Below, piece by piece: positions 23,092 to 34,385 of a stretch of 64,000 nucleotides of DNA. Location: the NCBI GenBank assembly GCA_010094045.1, contig ML986688.1, positions 111,054 through 175,053 on the forward strand, given 5' to 3'. A program made the translations under genes and the position numbers. A model generated the notes under the pieces. It saw only the letters and a list, made by a program, of their open reading frames with translations, ran no database searches and was not told the DNA's origin. The stretch is from Lojkania enalia. Its lineage: Eukaryota; Ascomycota; Dothideomycetes; Pleosporales. Position 1 is the first letter of the stretch, and the number at the start of each line of letters is the position of its first letter.

Positions 23092-25089
23092 TTACCTAAG
23101 CGGGACCTTAGCATCCTCAACCCCACGCTTAAGCACATCCTGCAACCTCCACCTAGGCTTACGCACGACCTGATGACCATCCTTCTGAGGCAGCATTTCC
23201 TCCGGCATCGCACCACCCGCAACGCCGGAGCTAAACTTGAGCTGTAGAACATCACCCACCTCATCGCAGGCCTCGAGCATGCGGTCTAGGTCTTCTTTGG
23301 TGTGGGCCGCTGAGACGCAGAAGCGTGCTCGGGAGGAAAGCAGCGGTGTGGCAGGGTATCCGACGACGACGACGGAGATTTTGCGTTTGAGCATTTCGTG
23401 GGAGAAGGCTGGCATTTTGGCGGGGTTGTAGAGCATAATAGGGATTATGGGGGAATCATCGTGGCCGTAGACAATGAAGCCTAGTCGCTTCAGGCCTAGT
23501 CGAAGATATCTCGAGTTAAATGCCAGACGCTGTAGTCGCTCATCACCTTGGCTAGGGTTGAGGTCACCAGTGATGAGTCGGAGCGCGGATGCGATTTGCA
23601 TGAGGACAGGCGGAGTGGGTGATTCTGCATAAAGCATGGCTGCGTTTTGTGTTCTGAGTTTGTCGATTATGGATTTATCGGCGGCAATATATCCTCCGTT
23701 GGCGCCGAATGATTTTGTGAGTGTTCCCATGAGGATATCGACTTCAGAGGGATCAATGCCAAAGTAATCGCATACACCCCGGCCACGCGGGCCGAGAGCA
23801 CCAACGGAATGAGCTTCGTCCACGAACAGGTGGAACTTATACTTCTTCTTGAGCTCAACGAGTGCTGGTAGGTTGCACATAGTACCCTCCATTGAGTAAA
23901 GACCTTCAACTACGACCAGGATCTTCTTCCACGGGCGGTGCGTCCTTGGTTGGCCTTGAGAAATCACCTCGCGCAGTTTGTTTTCGAGGGATCGCATGTC
24001 ATTGTGCTTGAACATCTCAATCATTGCGCCAGAAAGACGAGCCCCAAAGCGGATGGAGGAGTGATTCAGCTCGTCAGAGATCAGCAAGCAGCCCTTTCCT
24101 ACTAATGTCGGAAATGCAGTAGCGTTTGTGACGAAGCCCATTGAGAAAACCATCGACGCGGGCTTTCCAACGAACTTGGCGATTAGATCTTCGACTTCAA
24201 CCGACAGCTCTGATGTTCCAGCATCTGACCGAGGGCTAGCCAAGGTGAGTCCGTACTTCCTAATAGCGACCTCGCTAGCATCGGCGCAAGGACCCTCGGA
24301 CTGAGCGAATCCGAGGTAGTTGTATGAGCTCAAGTTCAACGTTTCAGTCTGAGTTCCGAGCAGCTTGAACGTGTTGTTTCCGTCAGTAGATTTGCGGTCT
24401 AACAACGTGATGAATCGTCCAGGAACACCGGTCGTGGGTCTTGAGAAGCAATCGTTAATCCTCATCTTAAGTCTCCTAGTATAGAAATTGTCGAAGTCGC
24501 TGTTCAGCGGCGCGTATCCATCTCGCTCTGCAAGGTGGCTATAGTGGTGCCGCCTAAACCGTTTGCCGAAGAAATCTCGCACGTGGCCGAATACAATTAA
24601 TATTAAGTAGCTAATATAGGTCGTAAGAAGGAAGTAATACGGTGGCTCGTCTTCAATAGGTTCTGCAAATTCTCCCCCCTCGAACTGGCTGGTGTATCTG
24701 TGGCTCTGAGATCCGATCGGGCCAAATTGCGCATGTGCTCTTGCGATTCGCTTGGCTTCTTCCGGGGAAGGGGGTTGGAATAGGGTTTTTGGCTCGGAGG
24801 GCATCTTCTCACCGCTCGCGGTGGTGAGGTTGATGGTTGGTAGGGACACGGAGGCCGTGCTTACTTGTTGCGGAGAGGGCGAGTCAAGAAGAGCCTGTTG
24901 TTGTGCAATGAGAGCCTCACGCAGTACGGCGGCCTCGCTCCGTGTTCTTGGCGATCCGCCGCCAAACAACGATGTGAATTTGTTCTTGGAGAATGATGTT
25001 CGTCGCGGCTGGTCCTTCTCGTTCATGGCATCGAGAGAGGGGGTTGAGGTATTGGTCGTCGCGAAGGGATTGATGTTTCGAGTAGGCAT
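23092..25089 (-). CDS. lcb2: Serine palmitoyltransferase subunit 2 (Lcb2)
   Basis: One exon, 665 aa. It catalyses the first step of sphingolipid synthesis, serine plus palmitoyl-CoA to 3-ketodihydrosphingosine, with PLP, as a heterodimer with Lcb1 in the ER membrane. The sequence shows a long polar N-terminus, a membrane segment at about 151-168 (YYFLLTTYISYLILIVFG), then the alpha-oxoamine synthase fold: LNLSSYNYLGFA, SDELNHSSIRFG, VEGLYSMEG, FVDEAHSVGALG (His about 427) and GTLTKSFGANGGY with the PLP lysine at about 459. ISVVVVGYPATPL and RFCVSAAHTKED follow in the C-terminal domain. Start: the frame is open further upstream, but only via non-ATG codons; the first ATG gives MPTRNINPF. The N-terminal extension makes it longer than the 561-aa yeast protein, as is usual in filamentous fungi. 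Confidence 0.93.
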   Translation of the reverse strand: MPTRNINPFATTNTSTPSLDAMNEKDQPRRTSFSKNKFTSLFGGGSPRTRSEAAVLREALIAQQQALLDSPSPQQVSTASVSLPTINLTTASGEKMPSEPKTLFQPPSPEEAKRIARAHAQFGPIGSQSHRYTSQFEGGEFAEPIEDEPPYYFLLTTYISYLILIVFGHVRDFFGKRFRRHHYSHLAERDGYAPLNSDFDNFYTRRLKMRINDCFSRPTTGVPGRFITLLDRKSTDGNNTFKLLGTQTETLNLSSYNYLGFAQSEGPCADASEVAIRKYGLTLASPRSDAGTSELSVEVEDLIAKFVGKPASMVFSMGFVTNATAFPTLVGKGCLLISDELNHSSIRFGARLSGAMIEMFKHNDMRSLENKLREVISQGQPRTHRPWKKILVVVEGLYSMEGTMCNLPALVELKKKYKFHLFVDEAHSVGALGPRGRGVCDYFGIDPSEVDILMGTLTKSFGANGGYIAADKSIIDKLRTQNAAMLYAESPTPPVLMQIASALRLITGDLNPSQGDERLQRLAFNSRYLRLGLKRLGFIVYGHDDSPIIPIMLYNPAKMPAFSHEMLKRKISVVVVGYPATPLLSSRARFCVSAAHTKEDLDRMLEACDEVGDVLQLKFSSGVAGGAMPEEMLPQKDGHQVVRKPRWRLQDVLKRGVEDAKVPLR

Positions 25090-27232
25090 GGCAAAGGACC
25101 CTATAGGGAAATTCCTGCGATTCCGATGTGGAGCGCGGGCTTGGAGGGTGGTCAAGTTTATATCGTCTTCTCCGCTGGAAGTCGCACGCCGGAAGGTGGC
25201 TCAGGCGATGAACCTTGGGGCGGATGAGCCTCTCTCGCTTAACTCGAGAGCAATTGCTGCGGGAGCACAAAAATTAGCACGGCGATTCGAAACTACGGTG
25301 TGAGGACCCCGACAAAAGAGCAATCGTGAGCGGTGCGGAGGACAAAAGGGTGGGGATGGGTGTCGGAGGACTTCTTTAAGAGTCCAAGTCGTCGTCGTTC
25401 GCGCGCGCGCACGCTCATGCAGGCTCATTCGATGATGCCGGGGTAGCCGGATAGGAAGTTGCGGAGCAGGCGGAGAGCTTGTACTGTACTTGGAGACGGT
25501 CGAAAGATTGACTTACATCAACGGTGCAGCAGGATCAGGGCAGAATCAGCTTTCTGGAAGCTGCCCGTTCACTGGTGCGATGTTCCCTGGCCCGCTGCGG
25601 GCGTCTCCGCGTAGTCGTGTGTCTGCGTGGCGCAGATGAGCCCTGAGCCGCCCTCTGAGTCCTGAGCTACAGCACGACCGCCAAGCCGGTAAGGCTGTCG
25701 TTTGCAAGGCGTTAGATTCGCGGCTGGCGGCAGCAGAGGAACATTCGCACGCGGCTCGTGGGCTGGACGGGAGAGAAGGAGAACTGAGAGCGGATGCGGG
25801 CTTATCTTTGAGAGCAGAGATGGCAGGCAAAGGGGGAGCAGCTGTATTTAGCAGCAAAATTGTGATGGTTGGAATTAAAATGAGCTGCAACCTCGTCCCG
25901 GGCCTGTTGCCACGCCTAAAAGAACCTGGTTGGTACAGGCCGAGAGGCCGATGCTCAGGGGCACCACCGCAGCCCAGCCTTACAGGTCACCACTAAGCAT
26001 GCAGCTGTCCGACCCAGATGAACTTCCAACGTCTGACATGTACTCTATATACTTGCAGCAACCCAGTCTCAGCCTCCTCTGCCCCATTGCCCATTGTTTT
26101 CTTCCGTCCACACTTTGTATGCCGCAAATACTTCCACTCCAGCAGCGAATAGCTCGGTATTTTGCAGCCAAGCATGTCACACCACCGCTATTGTGCGCGT
26201 GCCGACGCAGTGGACACGACATCCAGAACAACCGATTTGCTGCCACAGTCGCCGTCTACCGTGTGCTCCATCCCTGGGGCGAGGGAACTGCGGCACAGGT
26301 CGGGTTGGGTTGCCTGAGCCTGAGCTCGAAGACAGATCGAGTTGATGGCGGAGGTGACGAGTGATCGACAGCGCCCGCTGCCCCTTTTTCCCACGTGCCA
26401 TGTTCTACCACGTGCCAATTAGATCCCTCTACTCGGAGAATACAGCAAACGTCTAGAGGACGTCTCTCCTTCACAGCTGCAGAATCGACTCATTGACTTG
26501 AAAAATTCAATTCTCTGTTTGCAGACTCTGTAGTGCTGGTGGCAATATAAGGAACCTTAGCTTAATGTCCGCACAGCGGGCTAATCCCATAACCCGCCCC
26601 GTGTCCCTTCTACAACCCATATTTCTCTCCCATGGAAACCTTGCAACGTGTTTAGACCGCTAGACAAAGGAAATAAATTGGAAACACATAACATGCCGAC
26701 ACAAATCCCAGAACAGGCAAATTCCGTACAGAAAATGAAACAGATGCCGTGTATGCAATTAAGCTGTGCACATCAGTCTACAACACCTGTCAACAAACCT
26801 GCCCCATCCCCAGCAAAGGGGGGCGCGCAGGTTCCACCAGTCCGCTTTCAGCTGTCTGTTCAGAAATTTGTTTGCCTGTTGCCACAACCAGAAAACGCCT
26901 TGAAATCCCAGTCCCTATATGGTGGTCGTTCAATCTGCGTTACGAGCTATGGGTTTTGGGGTGCCGAATTAAGTATTTTATATCGAGCACAATTGAAATC
27001 GAATAAAAAAAAAGGGTCGGAGGTCCAGGAAAGATATTTCGAACGTTCTGAGGCATGTATGTGGAGGAGAGACGCACATTAATTAGCGAATGCTGCAGAA
27101 ACCAAACGAGGGCAGCGAGACCATAGCCTGTTTCAAAGCTACAGATCTGCGCACCAAGTCTGCTTCGCTTGCTGAACGATGACGGGGTATCAGAAAGAAA
27201 GGAACCGGAATAACACGGGGGGAGCGGTTTGT
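25090..27232. other. Intergenic stretch
   Basis: lcb2 promoter on the left (with a short alternating CG tract near 25399) and the 3' region of the homeodomain gene on the right. Several overlapping open frames of 60-144 codons show no recognisable feature. Confidence 0.4.
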
Positions 27233-29079
27233 CTACATCTGATGGCTCTCAGGGGACAGACTCGCTGGGTCGATCGTGCTGAAAGACACCAGATTCTGCA
27301 TATCCAGGTCATCGACATGTTCTTCGAGTGGAGAGCGAAACGGAAGGTTCATCTGTTTTGCATATAAGTCGGTCAGTTGAATTGCGTCATCATTTGTTCC
27401 GTTTTCCTGAGACATTGGGTACATGTCTGCAGAGCCGTCCCGACCGAAAGAAGTGAGAGGAGGAGATTGATGAGCAATAACAGGTTCTGGACCAACTGAA
27501 GGCATTGGTGAGGTTGACGCGGCCGAGTGTGGAGGAGGACCCATGGGTGTGTGCAAGTACGGCGGAATGTTGTATTGCTGTCCGAAATTGGATGCAGGAA
27601 CGTTGTCCGTGGGGGGACCGGAGCTGAAGAAGGCAGGTGTTCCGTACTCAGAAGGCGAAGGGGCGGTTGTAGCTGACATAGGATACTGACGATATTCCAT
27701 GCCGTACCCGGCGGATGTGTCTATTGACAGATTGGGTCCGACTGGGCCAGGAGCACTCTGTGGGACCGGCGCAAAGATCTCAGGGTTAGGCATGTACGGA
27801 GATGGTTCCGGCGGCATGAGGAACGGAGCCTGAGGCCTGAGCATCGAGAAATCGACGGCTGCAGGAACAGAGCGACTGCGTTGGCGTTTGTGGCCGCGTG
27901 CCTGCAGGCCACCTGGCCCAAATGGGCCGTCATGGAACATTCCCATATGAGGATGGACAAGGTGGTTGGGTTGGGAGGCCGGGCGATGGTTGATTGGTGA
28001 GACAGGTGCTGACACGGCGAGCGCATTAGGGTCATACATTGCGTGTCGGTTTTGGAATGATTCTAAAGAGACCAGCTTTGCAAGTTGGCCGCTCAGAACT
28101 TTCGGGTGGCCCCCTAGATGGTGAACCAGTACTTGTGAAGCTTGCTGATCCTCCGTGAAGTCGCCACATTGGAAAAATCCTCCGGACCCACTAGAATCCA
28201 TGAAGAAGTTCGGCGGGCGGTTGAGTTCGACAACGAGTCCACCAGGACGCTGGGAAGCACCTTCGGCGTTGGCAGTCATGTCTCCATTTTCAAGCGAGAT
28301 GTTCTTGATATACGAGAATGGATATTCAATCTTGTAGCCTGCGCTGTCATTGTTGATGTAGTAGGTAACACAGCACTTTTCTGGTGAGTAGAAGATGACA
28401 AGGTCCATGGCGCTCTGACCAACACGGCGCCACGTGCCAATGCTCAGTGATCGACAGGCAAAGTGGTGAATAACTAAGAGGGGTTAGACGCGACCCCTTC
28501 TGATTTAGAGCGCTTGAACTTCGGGCGCAACTCACCGACTTTGGAGGAGCTGGTATCAGTGTTCAGGAGCACTCCGCTGCCGTAAGGAACCATTGGTCCA
28601 CCGGCCCGGCCAAGGAAATCTCTCCCCAAGGACTTGCCAGACTCCATAGCTTGTAAGGCCAGATACCGCCGCATAGACTCGGGGATTTCATTACAATCAT
28701 CGCCATTTTCGATACTCTTCTTAGCAATATTCTTTATCTTTGCGCGCCTGTGCGTATGTCAGAAAACATTGTTAACGAAGCCATATGAGCAGCTGTACCT
28801 GTTCTGGAACCAGATTTGCACAGATCTCTCTGTCATGTTAATTTCTTCTGCAATTCGTTCCCTCACAGCAGCCGTCGGAGTTGGATTCTTATTGAATTCC
28901 ATCTCCAAAGTTACCAGTTGATCTTGAGTAGCCCTTTGTCGCTTTTGGTTCTTCTGCTGCTGCGTGAGGGTGCTCTTTCGCGGCGGTCGACGAGGTGCGG
29001 AGCCGTGCGTGGGCGTGACCGCCGGGGCGGAGGAGGGGGAAGGTGTAGTGGACACATTTGTGTCCTCGGTGATCTGCAT
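27233..29079 (-). CDS. Homeodomain transcription factor, 577 aa
   Basis: Three exons: 29079-28799, 28747-28536 and 28473-27233 (introns 51 and 62 nt). The homeodomain spans residues about 46-103 ([15 protein letters not shown], then [14 protein letters not shown]); recognition-helix residues W90, F91, N93 and R94 are intact. Intron 1 falls inside WFQNR/R. Downstream is a conserved region in exons 2-3 ([55 protein letters not shown]), then Pro/Ser-rich sequence and a C-terminus with [14 protein letters not shown]. This matches fungal homeobox regulators of the Pho2/Htf type. Such genes act in the nucleus and in known fungi affect development or conidiation; the targets here are unknown. It has a long upstream region (2.2 kb to the next gene). 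Confidence 0.88.
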
Positions 29080-31286
29080 GTTGAAAGTCTATATAGATGG
29101 AGACAAGACTTTCCAATTGCTCCCGGAAGGTGCTGGGTGGGTGGAGGAGGGGTCAGATCTATCGCCTCCGTCTATGGTGGTCGTGAAGTATCGTGAAGAA
29201 TAAGTCCAAGAAATCGCGGTTCTCTAAATATTGAGGAACTTCGCTAGGGGTCCGGCGCGGGATCAAGGCCAAAGGATCGTAGGGTTTCCGCGCGTCGAGA
29301 CTTAGGAGGCACCGTCCAGGCGTGCTGAGAGAAGTTGTTCAAAGGAAAGAAGATCTGCTAGCCGGGGAGCAGGAATTGAAGTGTCCGATCGTCCGTGAGC
29401 GATGACTGAAGCTCGAAGAGGGAACTGCTAAGGAGTGGATAGCCGAAGCCAAAAAAGAACGTGACCGAAGGCCGAAGGAGTGAGGCACTTCGTAGAAGCC
29501 GACAAAAAGGAAGGGAATGTGGTAGAGATCGCACCAGACCGCGATGGCGACGATGCGAAATCCGGATAGAGGAGAGGCAGCGGTAATGAGGGTGGAGAGG
29601 AGGAGAGGAAATGAGAAGGGAGGCGCTCGATGCACTTAGGGGCCGTGGGTCGATGGGGCTTGGCGCCCAACTACGAGCACAGAGCAGTTGTGGGCCCGAG
29701 GGCCCCCGGATGGGGAAGGATCAGAGACTCTATTTTCTACCAGGGCAGGCGCGAGGGCCGTGACGCCTGCGACGACGTCAAAACGCCGAGTCAGGCTCGG
29801 GCTCATACAGTTCACGGGCATTTACGACACTCTCTCCCGCCCCATCGGCCTAGTCGCACATACTTGTACCCATCACACCCCTCAGATTGCGCCTGCGGAG
29901 CAGCGGCAGCAGCAGTAACAGCAGCAGCACCTCCGCGCGCAGCAGAGGAGCATGAGGAACGACAAGGAGGAGGCGGCGTCGCGCTGCGCGTTGCCAGCCG
30001 CGGGCAGGCCTCGCCCTAGCTAGCCCAGGGGGATTGCAGCAGCTGAGGAGACGGTTCAGGAACGGGTCAGCCCTGAGTCCCTTTCGTGGCCGCACTGCAG
30101 ACGCTGGACGGTGTCTGGTCTCCTGAGGGCCGGGGCAACCCTCCGTTAAACACGCTCGCCAGGCAGCCTGACGGAAGCTCGCGGCAAAAATCACTCGACC
30201 ACTGGGAGCCCGGGACTGCCTGCTCGTCGCACGACACTTTCTGGGCGGTTTGAAGAGACGGCGCATGAAGTACCTCGCCGTTCGAGAAGCGCGACCATTT
30301 TGCATCCCCCCAAGGTCCGCGCAACCTTGTCCCTCGACCCTCGTACACTGAATGCGCCAGCATGCCGTGAGCAGCGAGCGTTGCTGACCGCTGAGGAGCG
30401 GGCGGGTATCGGTCGGTATCATGAACAGGGCACATCCCCCCGTCCACGATCCCTCGCTCCGTCGCTCGCTCGGATGAGCCGAAGGGGAAAACTAAACGTC
30501 CACGCATCACGTTGCTTCCAGCCCAATTGATATGCCACCACTTGCTTGATGAGGCAGCCGGCTTGAAGCTCAATCATTCACGTCCACACAGTGTGGTTTA
30601 ACAGCAGATTCCACACTGCTGCTTCGATGGACACGACAGTTGGCCCCTACGTCTACTCGCCCTGTCGGCTGTCATAGGTAGTACCAACCGTCCCCCTGGT
30701 ATTAACCCCCAAGGCCATTGCCGAACCCACGTCAGGTCCATCCACCTCTCGACGGGCGATTGGTGATCAGACTGCCTGAAGCGAGCGAGTGTCCAGGGTG
30801 GCCGGTTTCTGACAGCGAATCCGAATGCGTTTTAATCCAAGATTCCAGATCCAATCATCCAACTGCTCAAAGGCTCCAGCAGTAGTAGTATTAGTAGTAA
30901 AGGGAAATGTAAACCAACAACTCACCTACAAAAAGTGCTCCTTCGCTTCTCATTATGCACGCCCTTCGATTCTGGAACGAAATGTTGCAGACATGGCGCC
31001 ACTCGCATTGAAAGAGCTGCGGATCCCGCCCCAGCTCCATCAGCAGGAACCCCACATGATTGTTTCAGCGTCATACCTTTCGGAAGCTTCAATGCTCGCA
31101 AACAGGCACCTACACCCCTCGTGACCATCAACCACATGCGATTGCGGGAGCATTGAGATGGGACTATGTGCTGGAAATGCGTCGTTGCTCCGAACTTTCC
31201 AGAAGCCATCATATCATTACCGGCAGAGAATACGCAGATTGCAGCTGAATTTAAGCGATGCATTCGTGGTTCGCCATCGTTTTCGT
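29080..31286. other. Long upstream region of the homeodomain gene
   Basis: 2.2 kb without a supported gene. It contains several G/C-rich open frames without features and a CAG/GCAGCA-rich patch near 29890-29930. It probably includes a long 5' leader of the homeodomain gene and the mdm10 3' region. Confidence 0.4.
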
Positions 31287-32572
31287 TCATGAAGAGTACT
31301 GCAGCTCGATACCAATACCCCGGAATATCTGCTCTCTCCTTTTGAGGTCTAGACTTGCGCCAAGTGTAAACAGAAGCTCTTTGATCCTGCCTTCCCACAG
31401 CACACCAATGCGCCAGTCCTGGTCCACTCGCGCCTTAAGAACTCCCGAGACATCGTCGTCTGGGGAGACTGTAGGTCTTTTCCAATCCGCTCTCAGCTTC
31501 TTTACCGCCCACTCGAGGTCTGTGTCGCGACGGCGTCGCCACAGTTCACAACCGAGCTGCAGCTCGCTTTCGTATGAATAGAAATTAAAATCGAAGCGGG
31601 AGCAGAGGGCTAGATTCGAGCCAGCTTTGACAGCATACGTGGAAGAAAGATTCCCCATCAACGGGTTCAGCGTCAGCGTCATAGTATACGGAAAGCCCGT
31701 GTGGTTGGGCAACGTCGTGAATCGTAAGCCGGTACTGATTCCCCCACTCTTGTTTAATAGCCCATAGTAGAGCTCCGCGCCGGCACTGAAGCGGCCATGC
31801 ACAGGTTCAGCAATTTCCTGAGCGGTAACAGGGGCAGTTAGCTCAACCCTTGGATCCATTCCAAAATTATACAGTCCGCGGACGCCCATAAGGGCTGAGT
31901 CGGTACTGTACATGTACTCTGTGCTGTATTTACCAACATCGTTCTGCAGAAGCGCGAGAATGGTGCCGCCGTTGTTGAGGCTCGAGTCGCTGACTGCGGA
32001 TATCTTGAGCTGCCGAGTTGGGGACAGTCGTCGAAGATAGAGCGCTTCTAAAGTAGATTGCGGCAGGAATATGCGTCCATACAATAGAGTATCTGTGGGC
32101 TGTTTAATGCATGTCAAGAAAAGATGAGCTGCGCTGGACTCACCACGACGGTCTATTCGTTTGCCACTATGCCATACTTCCCACCACCAATCCTCGTCCG
32201 GGCGCCGCAGCTCTTGAAAGTGTCGATATCCTCTAATCGCATGGTGCAAGTCTAATTCGGAACTCTTGAATTCCCTCCGCAATGGCAGCGACGAATACAG
32301 ATACGATACGGAGCCATCAACGACGCCAACATTGCCAAGGGTATACGAGGTCGCAAAATTTGGCGCTGAAAGGGAGGATATCTGAAGTTTCAAGCCCCTT
32401 GGTGTCTGAAAGTCGAGCAATGCTACAAGGAAATATTAGCTACTTCTTGAGATGGAATAGAAAAGTGAGATCTACCTCGAGCGGTCGCATTCAAAGCGCC
32501 ATACGAATTGTCTATGTTCCAGTGAGAAGCCTCATAAAAGGCATTCTGCACATTATCCATAAAATCCAACAT
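31287..32572 (-). CDS. mdm10: Mitochondrial outer-membrane beta-barrel protein Mdm10
   Basis: Two exons, 32572-32476 and 32422-31287, with a 53-nt intron (acceptor TTGTAG); 410 aa. Exon 1 gives the family start [15 protein letters not shown] and ALNATARA. Exon 2 continues [20 protein letters not shown] and [16 protein letters not shown]. Later blocks include [37 protein letters not shown] and, at the C-terminus, [10 protein letters not shown], which fits the beta-signal read by the sorting machinery. Mdm10 is a subunit of the ERMES ER-mitochondria tether and also joins the SAM complex in Tom40/TOM assembly. Length and alternating polar/hydrophobic strands fit a 19-stranded barrel. It is divergent from mrt4, 201 bp away. 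Confidence 0.94.
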
Positions 32573-32773
32573 GTCTGTGTACCAGGCGCACCATCATCGG
32601 AGCCTGGGCTTTGGTGGTGAGGACTCAATAGAAGCAAGGAACCAACCACGGCGGAGCTGTGCCGCAGCCGCCAAGACCCGCCACTCGCCAAAAATTCCCC
32701 GCCATTTTCTGGACTCAGACTTTTTTTCCCTATGAGCACCGAGTGAAACCAATTCAGCAATTACCACACCAAA
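32573..32773. promoter_or_regulatory. Shared divergent promoter, mdm10 / mrt4
   Basis: Both start codons lie within 201 bp. A CCAAT pentamer lies about 25 bp upstream of the mrt4 ATG, next to a T8 run. No TATA box is evident. Confidence 0.5.
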
Positions 32774-33535
32774 ATGCCAAAGTCGAAGCGCGCAAAAGTC
32801 GTACACCTCTCGAAGACGGATAAGAAGGGGAAGGAGCTGTCTGAGAGGCTGTTTGCAAATGTGCAAGAGGCGGCAGATAACTTCGCCTTCGTTTTCGTCT
32901 TCTCGGTGGAGAACATGCGGAATTCGTACTTGAAGGAAGTTCGCGCTAAATTCTCCGATAGTCGGTAGGCTATATCACATGCTAATTATGGGTGAGTCTC
33001 ATATCTAATAGTCTGTAGGATATTCTTTGGCAAGACAAAAGTTATGGCCAAAGCACTAGGCCAAACACCGGCCGAAGAGCACCTCCCCAACCTCTCCGAG
33101 CTTACCGCCCACCTAACCGGCAATGTTGGCCTATTTTTCACCAATCGTGATCCTAAGGATGTCCTGGAGTACTTTGCATCATACTCTCAAACCGACTTCG
33201 CCCGGGCGGGTATCCAGGCCACACAGACATTCATAGTGCCGGCTGGTGTAGTGTGTTCACGAGGCGGAGAGATCCCGACAGAGGATGATATGCCTATTCC
33301 GCATAGCTTGGAAGTGACACTAAGAAAATGGGGGATGCCCACGAGGTTAATGAAGGGCAAAGTAATGTTGGATTCGGATTACACAATCTGCAAAGAGGGG
33401 GAGACATTGAACAGTCACCAGACGGCGTTGTTGAAACAGTTTGGTGTGGCTATGGCCGATTTCAGGATCGATATGAAGGCATACTATTCCAAAGCAAGCG
33501 AGACGGTGACTGAAGTGGGTGCTATGGAAGAATAA
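32774..33535 (+). CDS. mrt4: Ribosome assembly factor Mrt4
   Basis: Two exons, 32774-32964 and 33019-33535, with a 54-nt intron whose removal joins FSDSR to IFFGKTKVM; 235 aa, almost the length of the yeast protein. The sequence shows MPKSKRAKVVHLSKT at the N-terminus, an L10/P0-like fold (VQEAADNFAFVFVFSVENMR, ELTAHLTGNVGLFFTNRDP) and VPAGVVCSRGGEIP. Mrt4 is a P0 paralogue that occupies the P0 site on pre-60S particles in the nucleolus/nucleus and is later exchanged for P0 in the stalk. It lacks the C-terminal acidic P-stalk tail, as expected. Its partner across the divergent promoter, mdm10, is functionally unrelated. Confidence 0.94.
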
Positions 33536-34385
33536 GAACAATGGCCAACAAGCGGAGCATTATGACGGCGTTCTGGGGCATTTCCATAGGGTCTGAGCCA
33601 AGGTAACAGGGTTTGTGAGATATGCATGCTTCGAGGCATGACTCAGACAGTGTCAAATATACCCATTCACAAGTTCTTGAATCATGCTGATTTTTCCATT
33701 CGTCGGATTCATGCCCGTGACTATACGAAATCGGGCGCAAGTAACAATTGCTAGTCCTCGGAGAAACCTCCCAATATCCTGCAAAACTGGCAATGACCCC
33801 CAGATCTTACCTCCACAGTAATGAGCCTTTCGAAGAGCACATGCTGACTGCAGATGCCGAGGTAAGTTTGTGTAGTATACTATAAAAGACATATTTAATT
33901 CGCTTGTTTGCCTATATTAGCAGGATAGACAGCGGTATCCGAATCCTTCGGACGAATTTTTAAGTCTAGAGTACATGCAAGGCTCTGACTACACGCCTAC
34001 TTGGGGCAGAATACAGCTCAATGCCGAGGTAGTTGGGACGCATCTGGCATGTGAATGACAGAAGAAGGAACGGGGCACCTAATCTTAGCCAATCAATATG
34101 TTCTCATACTCTCATTGCTGGGTTCTGTGTATACTCGTGAGTTGATAAGAATATTTGCCGCTTTATTTCAATTCTACTTCGCACTACGGCCAACTTCAGC
34201 ACCGCATACAAGCTTCTCAAATTTATGTAAATGACAGATTCCCGCTTCAGAGAGTTTTCCATATCTTAAAATGAGCGGTCTACATTCGAGGAAAGCAGTT
34301 AAAGTGACAAAGACTGAAAAGGTAGTCTATGACGTCCCACTCAATTTTCCGTCAATAAACGGTCAGGTAGAAAATAAAATCTCCC
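33536..34385. other. Intergenic stretch
   Basis: mrt4 3' region and promoter of the AdipoR-like gene. Nothing else recognised. Confidence 0.45.

Noticed and set aside
26648..27082. 144-codon plus-strand open frame
   Set aside because: Lies in the probable 3' region of the homeodomain gene, with no motif and no neighbouring exons that extend it.
29850..30573. Two overlapping minus-strand open frames of 168-190 codons
   Set aside because: They overlap in different frames in GC-rich sequence, with Arg/Ala/Pro-rich shadow composition; no recognisable feature.
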